Below are positions 9,478-19,184 of a stretch of DNA of 64,000 bases, in pieces. The DNA lies in the NCBI RefSeq assembly GCF_014217255.1, contig NZ_CP059404.1:1488001-1552000 (forward strand), given 5' to 3'. This stretch comes from Corynebacterium incognita (GTDB taxonomy: Bacteria > Actinomycetota > Actinomycetes > Mycobacteriales > Mycobacteriaceae). The position numbers and the translations under genes are program-made. The notes under the pieces are model-generated. The model saw nothing but the letters and a program-made list of their open reading frames with translations, ran no database searches and was not told where the DNA came from. The first letter of the stretch is position 1; every line of letters begins with the position of its first letter.

Positions 9478-10740
9478 ATGAAAATCGCGATGATCTCCAT
9501 GCACACCTCGCCCATCCAGCAACCAGGGTCCGGCGACGCGGGCGGCATGAACGTCTACATCCTCAACATCGCCACCCATCTGGCGCGCCACGGCATCGAC
9601 GTGGATATCTATACCCGCGCCACCAGCAGCCTGCGGCAGGTGGTGGACGTGGAGCCGCACCTGCGGGTCATCAACATCGAGGCCGGCCCCTACGAGGGCC
9701 TGGACAAAGAGGAGCTGCCCACGCAGCTCGCGGCGTTCGCGGGCGGCATCGTCCAGTACGTCAAGTGTCACCATGTGAGCTACGACCTCATCCACTCCCA
9801 CTACTGGCTGTCCGGCCAGGTGGGGTGGCTGCTCAAGGACCTGTGGGAGATTCCACTCGTGCATACCGCTCACACGTTGGCGGCGGTGAAGAACTTGCAC
9901 CGCACGGCGGAGGACACCCAAGAATCTGAGGCGCGCCGCATCTGCGAGCAGCAGCTGGTGGACAACGCCGACCTCCTTGTGGTCAACACTGACGCCGAGA
10001 CCCAAGACCTTGTGGAGCATTACGACGCCGACGCCTCCCGCATCGTGGTGGTCAACCCCGGCGCCGACGTCGAGCTGTTTTGCCCGGGCACCAACCGCAA
10101 CACGGAGATGTCCCGGCGCCTCTTGGGGCTGCCGCAGCACACCAAGGTCGTGGCATTCGTGGGGCGCCTCCAGAAGTTCAAGGGCCCGGACGTTCTCATC
10201 CGCGCCACCGCGGAGCTGCTGTGCCGCGACCCGTACCGCAACCTGCGCGTGGTGATCTGCGGCGGGCCGTCGGGGGCGAACACCACCCCGGAGACGTACC
10301 GCGACCTGGCGCGGGAGCTGGGCGTCGACCGGCACGTGCGCTTCCTGCAGCCCCGCCCGCCGGAGGAGCTCGTGGCGGTCTACCAGGCCGCGGACATCGT
10401 GGCGGTGCCCAGCTACAACGAGTCCTTCGGGCTGGTGGCGTTGGAGGCCCAGGCCACCGGCACCCCGGTGGTGGCGGCGCGCGTGGGCGGCTTGCCTGTT
10501 GCGGTCGCCGAAGGGGAGACGGGATTGCTTGTCGACGGCCACGATGACGCCGCGTGGGCAGACGCCCTGGCGGAATTGCTGGACGACGACGCCCAGCGCA
10601 TCGCCATGGGCGAGGCCGCGGTGGGGCACGCGGCGAAGTTCTCGTGGGACGCCGCCGCGACCAAGCTCATGGAGATTTACGACCGGGCGCGTGCTATCGC
10701 GGTGCCCGAGTGTCACGACCGCAAGCCCGCGGGCGTGTAG
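9478..10740 (+). CDS. mshA: D-inositol-3-phosphate glycosyltransferase MshA
   Basis: First committed enzyme of mycothiol synthesis: transfers GlcNAc from UDP-GlcNAc to 1-L-myo-inositol 1-phosphate. 420 residues, a GT4/GT-B fold protein. Diagnostic features are the N-terminal ISMHTSP and [10 protein letters not shown] loop, the HSHYWLSG segment, [10 protein letters not shown] in the C-domain, [12 protein letters not shown], and the EX7E-type signature [18 protein letters not shown]. Length equals that of characterised actinobacterial MshA. Mycothiol is the low-molecular-weight thiol of these bacteria. The gene is followed tail-to-tail by the protease gene with no gap. Confidence 0.95.
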   Translation: MKIAMISMHTSPIQQPGSGDAGGMNVYILNIATHLARHGIDVDIYTRATSSLRQVVDVEPHLRVINIEAGPYEGLDKEELPTQLAAFAGGIVQYVKCHHVSYDLIHSHYWLSGQVGWLLKDLWEIPLVHTAHTLAAVKNLHRTAEDTQESEARRICEQQLVDNADLLVVNTDAETQDLVEHYDADASRIVVVNPGADVELFCPGTNRNTEMSRRLLGLPQHTKVVAFVGRLQKFKGPDVLIRATAELLCRDPYRNLRVVICGGPSGANTTPETYRDLARELGVDRHVRFLQPRPPEELVAVYQAADIVAVPSYNESFGLVALEAQATGTPVVAARVGGLPVAVAEGETGLLVDGHDDAAWADALAELLDDDAQRIAMGEAAVGHAAKFSWDAAATKLMEIYDRARAIAVPECHDRKPAGV

Positions 10741-12030
10741 CTAGCGGCTGCGGTGCGGCGTCATCGCCGCGGAGACGACGTTATTGATCTCGCGCTCGGC
10801 CAGTTTCTGCGCGGCGGCGACGTCCTTGTGGAACTGCGTCGACGCCTCGTAGAAGGCGGTGGTGTCGCCCTGCGGGATGCCGTGCGCGGCGCGCGCGGTC
10901 TTGTCGGCGGACGCTGCCACCTTGTGCGCGGCCTGCTCGAGGCTCGGGGCTTGCGCGTTCTGTGAAGTCTGCGCGGTGTCTGCCGCCTGCATGCTCGCGC
11001 CCGGGCGCGCGGTCTGCGCGGTGGCCTTGGTGGCCTTGGTGCCGGGGCCGGAGTGGGCATCAATATAGCCCTCCAGCTTCTCGCGGGACTCCTTGCCCGT
11101 GGAGAAGCGGGCGCGCGGGGTGGCCTCGTTGGTCACCTTGAAGTGACGGTTGACCGTCCCGGACTTGATGCCGTAGGCGTCCTCAATAGCACGGTCGGCC
11201 GGCTGGGTGCGGCTGACCGGCCCCATGCTCATGGACGAGATGCCCACAACCTTCTTGGTGCGCGGATTGTAGTTGATGCCGCCCGAGTCACCCTTTTGGA
11301 TGTTCATGCCCCAGCTCCACACGCCGTGCGCGGTGCGGAACATCTGGTAGCCACAGGAGCGGCCGGTGCGCGCCCCGTCCTTGCAGATGGGGTCGCCGAA
11401 GTTATCGGTTGAGACCTGGAAGGGGTAGAGGCGCGTGCGATCGTCGACGCCCTTCAGGGTGACGGCGCGGCCGCGGGCCTTGCCGTTTTCGTCGCGGCTG
11501 AAGGACTTGTTGGTCGTCCGCACCCGCGGATCGAGTTTCACCGACGCCCAGTCGGCGGCGTTAAACGCGTCGTGAAGGGTGCGGACCAGCGGCTCGTCGT
11601 CGGCAAGCAAATCGTCGTAACCCAGGCGATCCCGGTAGCCGATGTAGAACTCGCCGCTGCGGGTCGGGGCATAAACCTCGCCGCGCATCGCGGTGTCCTT
11701 CTCCAGGTTTTGCAGGCAGTGCCCCGCGGTGAACATGACGCGCCGCGGTTTCTTGCCCTTGCGATACACGGTGCCCACGGGGCCCTGGGAGCAGGTGGAG
11801 ACGTAGAAGTTGGCGGGTAGCTCCATCACCGAGCCGTCCGCGCGGCGATATGGGGACGGGTTGACTTCCGTGACGTGGATGGGCGCGCCGGGCGCGGCCA
11901 GGGCGCGGGTGGCGGGGTAGTGCGGGTTGGTGCGGAACGTACCTACGGCCTCAGCCTCGTACGTGCCGGGGACGACGGCGGTGGACACGAGGGCGCAGGC
12001 GGCGACGAGTGAAGCGAGAATCTTTTTCAT
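10741..12030 (-). CDS. Secreted trypsin-like serine protease with Ala-rich C-terminal extension
   Basis: 429 residues from ATG at 12030 ([16 protein letters not shown]), which gives a typical Sec signal peptide ending near residue 27; the longer frame would bury it. The chymotrypsin-fold triad is visible: His104 in FTAGHC, a probable Asp160 in AADWASV, and Ser249 in KGDSGG. Two Cys near [12 protein letters not shown] may form a disulfide. After the protease domain (to about residue 310) comes a roughly 110-residue Ala/Gln/Thr-rich tail with helical, possibly coiled-coil character and no membrane anchor. Actinobacterial secreted proteases of this type are common; substrate is unknown. Confidence 0.8.
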   Translation of the reverse strand: MKKILASLVAACALVSTAVVPGTYEAEAVGTFRTNPHYPATRALAAPGAPIHVTEVNPSPYRRADGSVMELPANFYVSTCSQGPVGTVYRKGKKPRRVMFTAGHCLQNLEKDTAMRGEVYAPTRSGEFYIGYRDRLGYDDLLADDEPLVRTLHDAFNAADWASVKLDPRVRTTNKSFSRDENGKARGRAVTLKGVDDRTRLYPFQVSTDNFGDPICKDGARTGRSCGYQMFRTAHGVWSWGMNIQKGDSGGINYNPRTKKVVGISSMSMGPVSRTQPADRAIEDAYGIKSGTVNRHFKVTNEATPRARFSTGKESREKLEGYIDAHSGPGTKATKATAQTARPGASMQAADTAQTSQNAQAPSLEQAAHKVAASADKTARAAHGIPQGDTTAFYEASTQFHKDVAAAQKLAEREINNVVSAAMTPHRSR

Positions 12031-12130
12031 AACGTGGGAAAGTCTAAACGCCACAGGGGGAGCTCGCGCGGTGTTTACTCATTCGGGGGATATAGCGCGC
12101 GACCGCGTGGATAATGGCACACTTAGAGGT

Positions 12131-12880
12131 ATGACTAACGGAAAGCTCATTCTCCTTCGACATGGCCAGTCCCAGTGGAACGAATCCAACCAGTTCACAG
12201 GCTGGGTGGACTGCGATCTGACCGCCAAGGGCGAGGCCGAGGCCAAGCGCGGCGGCGAGTTGCTCGCCGAGAACGACCTGCTGCCTGAGGTGCTCTACAC
12301 CTCGCTCCTGCGCCGCGCGATTCGCACCGCCAACATCGCACTCAACGCGGCGGACCGCCACTGGATCCCGGTCGTGCGCGACTGGCGCCTCAACGAGCGC
12401 CACTACGGCGCGCTGCAGGGCCTGAACAAGGCCGAGACCCGCGATAAGTACGGCGAGGAGCAGTTCATGGCGTGGCGTCGTTCTTACGACACCCCGCCGC
12501 CAGCGCTCGAGGACTCCTCCGAGTACTCCCAGGTGGGCGACCCTCGCTACGCTGACTTGGATGAAGTGCCGCGCACCGAGTGCCTTCTCGACGTCGTCAA
12601 GCGCCTGGTTCCGTACTTCGAAGAGGAGATCCTGCCGCGCGTCAAGGATGGCCAGACGGTCCTGGTGGCCGCGCACGGCAACTCCCTGCGCGCCCTGGTC
12701 AAGCACTTGGATAGCATTTCCGACGAGGACATCGCGGGCCTGAACATCCCGACCGGCATCCCGCTGGTCTACGAGATTGATGCCGCGGGCACCGTGGTGA
12801 ACCCAGGTGGCACCTACCTGGATCCGGAAGCGGCGGCGGCAGGCGCCGCAGCCGTGGCGGCGCAGGGCGGGAACAAGTAG
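12131..12880 (+). CDS. gpmA: 2,3-bisphosphoglycerate-dependent phosphoglycerate mutase
   Basis: Interconverts 3- and 2-phosphoglycerate in glycolysis and gluconeogenesis. 249 residues. The phosphohistidine motif [10 protein letters not shown] places catalytic His at residue 11; [14 protein letters not shown] and the second histidine in [10 protein letters not shown] complete the dPGM signature. The start is the ATG at 12131 (MTNGKLILL), with AGAGG a few bases upstream; an open frame continues upstream but has no family similarity. It is directly followed by senX3, as in M. tuberculosis (gpm1-senX3-regX3), so some co-transcription is likely. Confidence 0.96.
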   Translation: MTNGKLILLRHGQSQWNESNQFTGWVDCDLTAKGEAEAKRGGELLAENDLLPEVLYTSLLRRAIRTANIALNAADRHWIPVVRDWRLNERHYGALQGLNKAETRDKYGEEQFMAWRRSYDTPPPALEDSSEYSQVGDPRYADLDEVPRTECLLDVVKRLVPYFEEEILPRVKDGQTVLVAAHGNSLRALVKHLDSISDEDIAGLNIPTGIPLVYEIDAAGTVVNPGGTYLDPEAAAAGAAAVAAQGGNK

Positions 12881-12883
12881 TTT

Positions 12884-14137
12884 TTGTCCTCCGCACTCGC
12901 TTTTCTTGCAGGCGTGGCTTTTTGTGGCCTCGCCTTGTTGGCGATCCGTGGCATCCGCGCCCGCATCCAGCGGCGCCGCGCCTCCGCGACCATTGAGGCG
13001 AACCAGGTCAACACCGTGTCCCAAGTGTTGCACCTGGCCATCCAGGGATCGCCCACGGGCATCACCGTCATTGACCGGGCAGGCGAGGTCATCTTGTCCA
13101 ATCAGTCCGCCCACGAGATGGCGCTCGTGCACGACCGCGCGATCAACCCGGACATTCGCCGGGTGGCCAACGCGGTTTTTGAGGACAAGGAGACGCGCAC
13201 CCTGGACACGTCCATCGCTAAGCGACGGACCGGCAACCGTGTGAGCCACGTCCAGGCCGTCATCAAACCCCTCACGCTCGTCGACGATCGCTTCGTCATC
13301 GTCTACGGCACCGACCAAAGTGAGCACGTGCGGATGGAATCTGCGCGCCGCGACTTCGTGGCCAACGTCTCGCACGAGCTCAAGACCCCGGTGGGCGGCA
13401 TTGCGCTGTTGGCCGAGGCGCTGCTGGATTCCCCGGACGACCAGGAGCACGTCAACTACTTCGGCACCAAGCTGCAGAAGGAAGCGCACCGCATGGCGGA
13501 CATGGTTAACGAGCTCATCGCGTTGTCCAAGCTGCAGGGCGCTGAGGCGCTGCCGGACACGGAGCCGGTTCCCATCGACGACATCATCGGCGAGGCCGTC
13601 TCCCGTAACAAGGTGGCCGCCGATACCCACGGCATCGAGCTCACCGTCTCCGAACCTACTGACATTCTCGTGCGGGCGGACAAGCCCTTGTTGGTGACCG
13701 CGATTTCCAACCTCATCGCCAACGCCATCAACTATTCGCCGAATGCCACCCCCGTGTCCATCTCGCAGAAGCAGGTCGGCGCGGACATCGTGCTCATCCG
13801 TGTGACCGACCGCGGCATCGGTATCGCCCCGGAGGATCAGGAGCGCGTGTTCGAGCGTTTCTTCCGCGTGGACAAGGCGCGTTCCCGCCAGACGGGCGGA
13901 ACGGGGCTGGGCTTGGCCATAGTCAAGCACGTGGTGGCCAACCATGGCGGTAATATCAAATTATGGTCGCGCCCAGGCACGGGGTCGACGTTCACGATTG
14001 AACTGCCGATCTATCATGAAAAGGAGCCCACTCCGACTGCGGGCGTGGCCGACACTGATACTGAGGCGCCGAAGGCGCCTGCCCTGCGCACTGCCGTGGG
14101 GCGGGTTGCAGCACGTCGAAAGGACAAAGCATCATGA
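12884..14137 (+). CDS. senX3: Sensor histidine kinase SenX3 (phosphate-responsive)
   Basis: Membrane sensor kinase of the SenX3-RegX3 system, which in mycobacteria responds to phosphate limitation together with the Pst uptake system. 417 residues: one clear hydrophobic segment at residues 3-21, a PAS-like domain (about 45-145), a dimerisation/phosphoacceptor helix with His164 in NVSHELKTPVGG, then a HATPase domain with N-box NLIANAINYSPNA and G-box GGTGLGLAI. Start is TTG at 12884, three bases after the gpmA stop; mycobacterial SenX3 has two N-terminal membrane segments, whereas only one is obvious here. Overlaps regX3 by four bases (ATGA), so translation is coupled. Confidence 0.9.
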   Translation: MSSALAFLAGVAFCGLALLAIRGIRARIQRRRASATIEANQVNTVSQVLHLAIQGSPTGITVIDRAGEVILSNQSAHEMALVHDRAINPDIRRVANAVFEDKETRTLDTSIAKRRTGNRVSHVQAVIKPLTLVDDRFVIVYGTDQSEHVRMESARRDFVANVSHELKTPVGGIALLAEALLDSPDDQEHVNYFGTKLQKEAHRMADMVNELIALSKLQGAEALPDTEPVPIDDIIGEAVSRNKVAADTHGIELTVSEPTDILVRADKPLLVTAISNLIANAINYSPNATPVSISQKQVGADIVLIRVTDRGIGIAPEDQERVFERFFRVDKARSRQTGGTGLGLAIVKHVVANHGGNIKLWSRPGTGSTFTIELPIYHEKEPTPTAGVADTDTEAPKAPALRTAVGRVAARRKDKAS

Positions 14138-14832
14138 CCACCATCCTGCTCGTCGAAGACGAAGAGTCGTTGGCGGACCCCCTCGCCTTCTTGCTCCGGA
14201 AGGAGGGCTTCGATCCGATCCTCGCCCCCGACGGGCAGACGGCGCTGCGGGAATTCGAGCGCAACGACATTGATATTGTCCTCCTTGACCTCATGCTGCC
14301 CGGCATGTCCGGCACGGACGTGTGCAAGCAGATCCGCTCCACTTCTTCGGTGCCCATCATCATGGTGACCGCCCGCGACTCGGAGATCGATAAGGTCGTG
14401 GGCCTCGAGCTCGGTGCGGACGACTACGTGACTAAGCCATATTCCTCCCGCGAGCTCATCGCCCGTATCCGCGCTGTGCTGCGCCGCGGCAGTGACCAAT
14501 CACAGGACGCTACCGCGGACGAGCCCGACGATCAGATCCTCGAGGGCGGCCGCGTGCGCATGGACGTCGAGCGCCACACCGTTTCCGTGGATGGCGAGCC
14601 GGTGCCGATGCCGCTCAAGGAATTCGACCTTTTGGAGTATCTGTTGCGCAACGCGGGTCGCGTGCTCACCCGCGGGCAGCTCATCGATCGCATCTGGGGC
14701 GCCGACTACGTCGGTGACACCAAGACCCTCGACGTCCACGTCAAGCGCCTGCGCTCCAAGATTGAGGCCGAGCCCTCCCGCCCCCAGCACCTAGTCACGG
14801 TGCGTGGCTTGGGCTATAAGTTCGACCTCTAG
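14134..14832 (+). CDS. regX3: OmpR-family response regulator RegX3
   Basis: 232 residues. Receiver domain with acidic pocket VEDEES, phosphoacceptor Asp52 in LLDLMLPG and conserved Lys in YVTKPYS; C-terminal winged helix with [20 protein letters not shown] and the recognition segment [12 protein letters not shown]. Partner of SenX3. In mycobacteria RegX3 controls phosphate acquisition genes; in this window the PhoD and purple-acid-type phosphatase genes are sensible targets, but no RegX3 site was verified. Ends tail-to-tail with the next gene, overlapping by four bases. Confidence 0.92.
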   Translation: MTTILLVEDEESLADPLAFLLRKEGFDPILAPDGQTALREFERNDIDIVLLDLMLPGMSGTDVCKQIRSTSSVPIIMVTARDSEIDKVVGLELGADDYVTKPYSSRELIARIRAVLRRGSDQSQDATADEPDDQILEGGRVRMDVERHTVSVDGEPVPMPLKEFDLLEYLLRNAGRVLTRGQLIDRIWGADYVGDTKTLDVHVKRLRSKIEAEPSRPQHLVTVRGLGYKFDL

Positions 14833-15752
14833 TTCTCGCGGGCCTTCACCGTCGCCGGGTGCTGCGGGAACGCCACCCCGGCCTGTCGGGCCTGCTCGCG
14901 CGCCGCGCAGTGCTCCGCCAAGATTTCGTAGCACTCTTGGCCTAACAGGGCCACGAGTTCGGCGCGGTGCGAGCTCCAGACTGGCTCCGGGTTGGAATGG
15001 CACGCGGAATCGCCGGTGCAGTACCAGTCGAAGTCCTCGCCGCCCCCACCCCAGCCGCGGCGGTCGTACTCGCCGATGGTGGTGCGCAGAATCTCTTGGC
15101 CGTCGGGGCGCTCCTCGTACTCCTCGTGGCGGCGCAGCGGCAGCTGCCAACACACCTCGGGCTTGACTACTGTCAGCTCCTCCCCGGCGTCGAGCGCCCA
15201 CTGGTGCAGTGCGCAGCCCGCTCCGGTGGGCCAGCCTTCGCGATTAGCGAAGATGCATGCGCCACCCACTACCGGGGTCTTCAGTGCGGGCTCTGGCTCG
15301 CCGTCATCGCCGTCTAGCTCGTCCCAGGCCAGCCACGGTTCCAATTCCACAGGATCCGCGGCGGCCAGGTAGGAGTCCACCGAGTCGGGGCGGTGCTGCC
15401 AGTACTTCGCCGGCATGGATGCCACGGCGTCGCAAAGCTGGTCTCGGTCTTGTTCATCGGCCATGTAGGCGCCGTGTACGCAGCACCCCACGTCGGGCTG
15501 CGATGCGTCGATGCCGGGGCAGGCGCTGGTGCCGAAGGCGCAGGAATAGTGCGATTCCACCCAGGTGAGATCAATGGAAAACACATGCAGGGGATCGTCC
15601 GGGTTGGTGAACTCGAACCATTCGCGGGGGAAATCTGGGGCCACTTCGCGCCCAGAGGAAATGGATTGTCCCGCAGGTGAGGACGCTGGGAAACCCAAAT
15701 GCACGGGTTTGCGCCCGGGGTCGTTGTGGGGATGGGATTGTGGGCGATTCAC
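14829..15752 (-). CDS. Conserved Cys-rich protein of unknown function (Rv0495c-like position)
   Basis: 307 residues, no signal peptide or membrane segment. Two cysteine clusters stand out: [11 protein letters not shown] followed by [11 protein letters not shown] (about residues 70-95), and [21 protein letters not shown] (about 175-195) followed by a further Cys in VCWQLPLRR. This pattern suggests a metal or iron-sulfur site, but I cannot name the ligand. A protein of similar size sits at the same place, between regX3 and the Ppx gene, in M. tuberculosis (Rv0495c), from memory. Function unknown. Convergent with regX3 and divergent from the ppx gene, with a 33-base gap on that side. Confidence 0.75.
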   Translation of the reverse strand: MNRPQSHPHNDPGRKPVHLGFPASSPAGQSISSGREVAPDFPREWFEFTNPDDPLHVFSIDLTWVESHYSCAFGTSACPGIDASQPDVGCCVHGAYMADEQDRDQLCDAVASMPAKYWQHRPDSVDSYLAAADPVELEPWLAWDELDGDDGEPEPALKTPVVGGACIFANREGWPTGAGCALHQWALDAGEELTVVKPEVCWQLPLRRHEEYEERPDGQEILRTTIGEYDRRGWGGGGEDFDWYCTGDSACHSNPEPVWSSHRAELVALLGQECYEILAEHCAAREQARQAGVAFPQHPATVKAREN

Positions 15753-15785
15753 ACTAACCCACCGTAGACCTACTACCCTGTAGGT

Positions 15786-16715
15786 GTGCGATTAGGTGTA
15801 TTAGACGTAGGCAGCAATACCGTCCATCTGGTGGCGGTGGATGCCGCCAGTGGCGGTAAGCCGACCCCGATGAGCGATTGGAAGACGCCGCTGCGGCTGG
15901 TTGAGCAGCTTGATGACGACGGCGCGATCCATTCCAAGGGCCGTAAGAAGCTCATCTCGGCGGGGAGCGAGGCCGCGGAGCTGGGCGAGAAGCTCGGGTG
16001 CGTGGAATTCCTCCCCATCGCCACGTCGGCGGTGCGTTCGGCGTCCAACTCGGAAGAGGTCCTGGATGAGGTGGAGAGGGAAACGGGCGTGCGCCTGCAG
16101 ATCCTCTCCGGAGAGGAAGAGGCGCGCCTGACCTTCCTGGCGGTGCGTCGCTGGTACGGCTGGTCCGCGGGTCGCATCACCAACCTGGACATTGGTGGCG
16201 GTTCCCTCGAACTCTCCTCGGGCACGGATGAGGAACCGGACGTCGCGTTTTCTCTCGATCTGGGCGCGGGCCGGTTAACCTACAACTGGTTCGACACCGA
16301 TCCTCCGGGGAAGAAGAAGGTCAACCTGCTGCGCGACTACATCGACGCTGAGCTTGTCGACGCCACGGAGCAGATGAAGGCCCTGGGCCCTGCGGGTCTG
16401 GCAGTGGGTACCTCAAAGACCTTCCGCACCCTGGCGCGTCTGACCGGTGCGGCGCCGTCGTCGGCGGGCCCGTACGTCAAGCGCACCTTGACGGCGCCCG
16501 GTTTGCGACAGATTATAAACTTTATCTCACGCATGACAGCTTCCGATCGCGCGGAGCTTGAGGGCGTGAGCTCGGATCGCTCGCATCAGATTGTGGCGGG
16601 CGCATTGGTCGCGGAGGCGTCCATGCGTGCGTTGGGTATTGAGAAGCTGGAAATCTGCCCGTGGGCTTTGCGCGAAGGTGTTATCCTGCGGCGCATCGAC
16701 AAAGGACTGGAATAG
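15786..16715 (+). CDS. ppx: Exopolyphosphatase/pppGpp phosphatase family protein (Ppx/GppA)
   Basis: 309 residues from a GTG start. The ASKHA fold is shown by the N-terminal phosphate loop [16 protein letters not shown], by [13 protein letters not shown], and by the second phosphate loop [13 protein letters not shown]. Length fits the short two-domain actinobacterial form, which lacks the C-terminal HD domain of E. coli Ppx. Family members hydrolyse terminal phosphate from polyphosphate or pppGpp; which applies here is not determinable, though PPK2 elsewhere in the window makes polyphosphate turnover plausible. Followed after eight bases by a membrane protein gene. Confidence 0.88.
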   Translation: MRLGVLDVGSNTVHLVAVDAASGGKPTPMSDWKTPLRLVEQLDDDGAIHSKGRKKLISAGSEAAELGEKLGCVEFLPIATSAVRSASNSEEVLDEVERETGVRLQILSGEEEARLTFLAVRRWYGWSAGRITNLDIGGGSLELSSGTDEEPDVAFSLDLGAGRLTYNWFDTDPPGKKKVNLLRDYIDAELVDATEQMKALGPAGLAVGTSKTFRTLARLTGAAPSSAGPYVKRTLTAPGLRQIINFISRMTASDRAELEGVSSDRSHQIVAGALVAEASMRALGIEKLEICPWALREGVILRRIDKGLE

Positions 16716-16723
16716 GACGGATC

Positions 16724-17716
16724 ATGGCTGAAGACAAACAGTTGACAGTGGCTGAGCTGCTGGCACAAAGCGGTGGCGGCGCCGCGAAGGATCGCCCGCG
16801 CCGCCGGCGCCGCCGCAGCCTCGACGACGGCGGTATCTCCGTCGCGGAGCTGACCGGCTCCATCCGTCGGGTGGACGCCACCCCGGAGCAGTCCCGCCAC
16901 TCCAGCGTGGACATCGACGAGACCGCCCCCGTCATCCCCGCGCCGAAGAAGCCCGACGAGGAGGGACAGGCCCCGGAGGCCGCGGTCCAGCCCGCAAAGA
17001 AGGCTGAGCCAGCGAAGAAGGCTGAGTCTGCTCAGGACAATGAGGACACCTCGGTCATCGACAAGGTCAAGGACGCCCCGGCGCCCACACCTAAGTCCAA
17101 GTCCACTCCCAAGCCCGCCGCGTCAACGGCCCCGGCAGCCACGCCGACGACCACCGCGCCTAAGCCGAAGCCGCAGGCTAAGCCAGCTGCGAAGTCCGCA
17201 GCGAAACCGGACGAGACCGGTGTCATCCCCACCGTTGGCGCCGCCGCAGGCACCGCGGGCGCTGCTGCCGCAGGCGCGACCACCACAGGGGCCGCTGACA
17301 AGGCCGCGACCCCTGGCGCAGGGAAGTCGGCATCCACGCAGGATCGCCCGGTTCAGCAGATGCCACCGCAGGACTCTGCTAAGGCTCTCCGCGCCAGCGA
17401 CAACACCGACAACCCCGACGCCGCTGGTACCACCGGCACCGAAGAGGGCGAGGACGACGGCGAGAAGGTCAACGTCATGGCTGTCATCCTCCTGGCCGTC
17501 GTTGGCATCGTGCTCGGCGCAGTGGTGTTCAAGGGCTTCGAGCTCCTGTGGGAGCGCATGACTGTCCCCGTCGTCAGCGTCCTGGCCGTTGCCGTCACCG
17601 GCATCATGGTGGGTATCGTGCACGCCCTGCGCACCGAGCGCGACACCTTCTCCATGGTGCTCGCCGGTATCGTCGGCCTCGTACTTACCTTTGGGCCTTT
17701 GCTTATCGTCATGTAG
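16724..17716 (+). CDS. Ala/Pro/Lys-rich membrane protein with two or three C-terminal helices
   Basis: 330 residues from ATG at 16724 (MAEDKQLTVAELLAQ), preceded by AGGACGG. Residues 1-75 are polar with a stretch of Arg (RPRRRRRR) and a second VAEL motif; residues 75-235 are low-complexity Ala/Pro/Lys with repeated KAEPAKKAE-like units; residues about 245-330 form hydrophobic helices (VNVMAVILLAVVGIVLGAVV, VVSVLAVAVTGIMVGIVHAL, MVLAGIVGLVLTFGPLLIVM). M. tuberculosis has a membrane protein at the same place (Rv0497). It probably sits in the inner membrane with a long disordered cytoplasmic arm. The stop codon lies inside a 21-bp tandem duplication. Confidence 0.75.
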   Translation: MAEDKQLTVAELLAQSGGGAAKDRPRRRRRRSLDDGGISVAELTGSIRRVDATPEQSRHSSVDIDETAPVIPAPKKPDEEGQAPEAAVQPAKKAEPAKKAESAQDNEDTSVIDKVKDAPAPTPKSKSTPKPAASTAPAATPTTTAPKPKPQAKPAAKSAAKPDETGVIPTVGAAAGTAGAAAAGATTTGAADKAATPGAGKSASTQDRPVQQMPPQDSAKALRASDNTDNPDAAGTTGTEEGEDDGEKVNVMAVILLAVVGIVLGAVVFKGFELLWERMTVPVVSVLAVAVTGIMVGIVHALRTERDTFSMVLAGIVGLVLTFGPLLIVM

Positions 17717-17736
17717 CCTTTGCTTATCGTCATGTA
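17695..17736. repeat. Perfect 21-bp tandem duplication across a stop codon
   Basis: Copies at 17695-17715 and 17716-17736 are identical and adjoin. The first copy encodes the last seven residues of the membrane protein (through LLIVM) and provides the TA of its TAG stop; the G comes from copy two. Without the duplication the same frame would end in TAA, so the protein is unchanged. The second copy is untranslated. Confidence 0.9.
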
Positions 17737-17763
17737 ACAGCCGCCGTACCTGCATTCGCAACA

Positions 17764-17792
17764 GGCGTCGCCCCTCCGGGGGCGGCGCCTTT
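17764..17792 (+). terminator. Intrinsic terminator after the membrane protein gene
   Basis: Arms GGCGTCGCCCC (17764-17774) and GGGGCGGCGCC (17779-17789) form an 11-bp stem with a single G-U pair and a TCCG tetraloop, followed by TTT. It separates the ppx/membrane-protein unit from proC. Confidence 0.75.
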
Positions 17793-17833
17793 CGTCGTGG
17801 TACGCCCGCGGCCGCTGTGGCAGTGTGGAGAGC

Positions 17834-18664
17834 ATGACTGACGCAAAGAATTCCACTTTTGATGCAACCAACATTGCCGTCCTCGGAGGGGGACAGATCG
17901 GCGAGGCCCTCATCGCCGGTGTGCTGGCCGGGGGCCGCGATCCGCAGACGCTGACGGTGACCAACAGGTCCGTCGAGAAGCAGAACTACTTTGCCGACAC
18001 CTACGGCGTGCCCACCACCGCAGACAACACCGCCGCCGTGAAGGGGGCCGGGGTGGTCTTCGCCTGCGTAAAGCCTTATGCCATCGAGGATCTCCTGCGA
18101 GAGGTCGGCGAGCACCTCGAGCCGAACGCCGTGGTGGTCTCCATGGCCGCCGGCCTAACCCTCACGGCGCTGGAGGGAGCCCTGCCCGCCGATACCGCCG
18201 TGGTTCGTGTCATGCCTAATACGCCGATGCTCGTTGGCGCTGGCATGAACGCCTGCGTGCCGGGCACCGCGGCCTCCCAGGAGGATATGGACGGCGTGGC
18301 GGAGCTGCTGGGCGCCGTGGGCGACGTCGTCGTGGTGGCGGAGAAGGACATGGACGCGGTTACGGCGTTGTCGGGTTCTTCGCCCGCATACTTCTTCCTC
18401 GTTACCGAGGCGCTTATCGACGCCGGCGTGAACCTCGGTCTTACCCGCGACGTGGCGCAGCAGCTGGCAACCTCCGCCGCGGCGGGCGCGGGCGCCATGC
18501 TCAAGGACTCCGGCAAGGATCCTGTCACGCTGCGGGCCAACGTGTCTTCGCCGGGTGGCACGACCGTGGCCGCGCTGCGCGAGCTGGAGGAGTCGGGCAT
18601 TCGCGGTGCCTTCTTCCGGGCCGCGCAGGCCTGCGCGGATCGCTCCAGGGAACTCGGCGACTAG
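17834..18664 (+). CDS. proC: Pyrroline-5-carboxylate reductase
   Basis: Last step of proline synthesis, reducing pyrroline-5-carboxylate with NAD(P)H. 276 residues. The Rossmann motif IAVLGGGQIGEALIAGVL is at the N-terminus; VVRVMPNTPMLVGAGMNA and the C-terminal signature block (VTLRANVSSPGGTTVAALRE) are diagnostic. Start: ATG at 17834, with GGAG only three bases upstream; a GTG nine bases earlier (17825) is the alternative. Usual length for the family is about 270. Same order as M. tuberculosis proC (Rv0500), followed by the BldC-like and bS22 genes. Confidence 0.95.
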   Translation: MTDAKNSTFDATNIAVLGGGQIGEALIAGVLAGGRDPQTLTVTNRSVEKQNYFADTYGVPTTADNTAAVKGAGVVFACVKPYAIEDLLREVGEHLEPNAVVVSMAAGLTLTALEGALPADTAVVRVMPNTPMLVGAGMNACVPGTAASQEDMDGVAELLGAVGDVVVVAEKDMDAVTALSGSSPAYFFLVTEALIDAGVNLGLTRDVAQQLATSAAAGAGAMLKDSGKDPVTLRANVSSPGGTTVAALRELEESGIRGAFFRAAQACADRSRELGD

Positions 18665-18680
18665 TTCTCTTACCGGTTTA

Positions 18681-18706
18681 CTCCCCCCCACGCGGGGGTA
18701 GGGGAG
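18681..18706. terminator. C/G-rich hairpin downstream of proC
   Basis: CTCCCC (18681-18686) can pair with GGGGAG (18701-18706), with further C/G pairing inside. No T tract follows, so activity as a terminator is uncertain. The remaining bases to 18908 contain the presumed promoter of the next gene but no further gene. Confidence 0.35.
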
Positions 18707-18908
18707 GGCCGCCTGTGGCGGGTGGTGGGGAAGTTGCATGGGAGTTTTGCGCGGGCATTGGGGACAAGGCCGCAACAAGGGCGAAAATTTTTGCACTCAA
18801 GTCGCATTAGTCACAGGTTTCACGATAGGCTTGTTCAAGCACGTGCGTGTTCGTCCTGTGGGAGGGGAAGCCTACAGCGCGCCACGGGCTGAAAGGTTAG
18901 ATAAAGAT

Positions 18909-19100
18909 ATGGCTAATGAAGAAAAGGGAACCTTTCTCACGGTTGCTGAGGTCGCGGAGATTATGCGCGTGTCCAAGATGACCGTTTACCGTCTGGTTCA
19001 CTCCGGTGAGCTGCCAGCCGTCCGTGTTGGCCGTTCTTTCCGGGTTCACGAGTCCGCCGTGGACGAGTACCTGAATGACTCCACCTACAACGTAGGCTAG
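18909..19100 (+). CDS. BldC-like MerR-type winged-helix DNA-binding protein
   Basis: 63 residues from ATG at 18909 (MANEEKGTFLTVAEVAEIM). The whole protein is one excisionase/MerR-like domain: LTVAEVAEIMRVSKMTVYRL is the helix-turn-helix and SGELPAVRVGRSFRVHESAV the wing. It matches the small regulator found between proC and the bS22 gene in mycobacteria and is close to BldC of Streptomyces. Annotators often call it excisionase, but there is no phage context here, so a global regulatory role is more likely. A longer frame to 18738 has no family similarity. GAAAGG lies upstream. Confidence 0.88.
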   Translation: MANEEKGTFLTVAEVAEIMRVSKMTVYRLVHSGELPAVRVGRSFRVHESAVDEYLNDSTYNVG

Positions 19101-19120
19101 GAGACCTCTTTAGGGACTCG

Positions 19121-19184
19121 AATGCGCAGCAGCGCCCATCGGTGTCGATCAGTTCTGGTCGCTTCCGATGGGCGTTGCGCATTT
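19121..19184. other. Long imperfect hairpin between the BldC-like gene and bS22
   Basis: AATGCGCA (19121-19128) pairs with TGCGCATT (19176-19183) and CGCCCATCGG (19133-19142) with CCGATGGGCG (19165-19174), giving 18 base pairs around a small internal loop and a 22-nt apical loop. It follows the upstream stop codon by 20 bases. No proper T tract follows, so it may be a terminator, an RNA-stability element or a small RNA. The rest of the gap to 19373 holds the bS22 promoter region. Confidence 0.55.

Noticed and set aside
18738..19100. Longer start for the BldC-like gene
   Set aside because: The first 57 codons have no family similarity and the normal product is about 63 residues.
18909..19100. 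Excisionase as sign of a prophage or integrative element
   Set aside because: No integrase, attachment repeat or other mobile gene is near, and the gene order proC to bS22 is ancestral in actinobacteria.
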